Origin: Ascarosepion bandense
Taxonomy: Eukaryota; Mollusca; Cephalopoda; Sepiida; Sepiidae
Length of the DNA: 64,000 nt
Direction: 5' to 3'
Assembly: GCA_037127315.1 (NCBI GenBank)
Contig: JBBBDQ010001684.1
Coordinates: forward strand, 5,334,501-5,398,500
The position numbers and the translations under genes were made by a program. The notes under the pieces were generated by a model. That model saw only the letters and a program-made list of their open reading frames with translations, was not told the DNA's origin and ran no database searches. Shown piece by piece: positions 63,788 to 64,000 of the stretch (within the stretch, counting starts at the first letter, position 1; each line of letters begins with the position of its first letter).

Positions 63788-64000
63788 CCTTTCAAGTGTT
63801 TTACCATCGTTTTTAACGGCATTTTTTACACTTGTAGTAGAGTCTTTTCTCATCGACTTCTTCATTGTTTTGAATTCAGAATGGTTACGCATCAAAAAGA
63901 AAAAAATAACAAGAGCGAAGAGTTTAGTCTCCTATTTAACCTAAGGATGTAGAAAGTTGGCCTTATTCTTTTCCAATATATTGCATTCATATGGAAATAA

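Overview
No host protein-coding gene, rRNA or CRISPR array can be supported in this window. It is repeat-rich, AT-rich metazoan DNA. It is packed with (TA)n, (CA)n, (ATCT)n and (GA)n microsatellites, tRNA-derived SINEs, decayed LINEs, Ty3/gypsy LTR elements, mariner, hAT and other terminal-inverted-repeat (TIR) relics, and Helitrons. This composition, with Tx1-type LINEs and dense SINE and TA-array content, fits a large invertebrate genome. A mollusc, most likely a cephalopod, is my inference; no single-copy gene confirms it.

Layout. 0-11 kb: a LINE tail (called LINE-1 here), a 0.75-kb dispersed repeat (R1), a Helitron, a long palindrome built on a tRNA-like sequence, a second LINE family (LINE-2) and a decayed gypsy pol (Gypsy-3). 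11-20 kb: low-complexity DNA, a tRNA pseudogene, a mariner MITE, a mariner 5' fragment and the main LINE-2 copy, whose reverse transcriptase still has its YADD motif. 20-31 kb: minisatellites, SINE-1 fragments, a second mariner transposase, two more LINE 3' pieces and a second Helitron. 31-34 kb: Gypsy-2 on the minus strand, split by a LINE-1 insertion. 34-50 kb: SINE-1 copies, foldback elements, a third mariner and a MITE with long inverted repeats. 50.4-51.3 kb: a Tx1-like LINE fragment. 51.8-58.8 kb: Gypsy-1, recognisable from LTR to LTR, with at least four nested insertions. 59-64 kb: a third Helitron, a ~138-bp tandem repeat split by a hAT element, and a cluster of hammerhead SINEs.

The most interesting system is a tRNA-headed SINE whose 3' end carries a type I hammerhead ribozyme and then runs into a (TA)n array. 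Eight copies or fragments are visible (near 37.2, 47.2, 48.3, 48.6, 52.9, 63.1, 63.4 and 63.7 kb). The copy at 47.2 kb has every core nucleotide and three complete stems. Copies at 52.9 and 63.7 kb keep the core with stem mismatches, and the rest are decayed. The two subfamilies differ by pair-preserving changes in stem I. Two clusters place hammerheads in direct order 277-337 nt apart, as in Schistosoma Sm-alpha elements and metazoan retrozymes.

Everything was read by eye. Family names for LINEs and LTR elements are by motif, not by database search.
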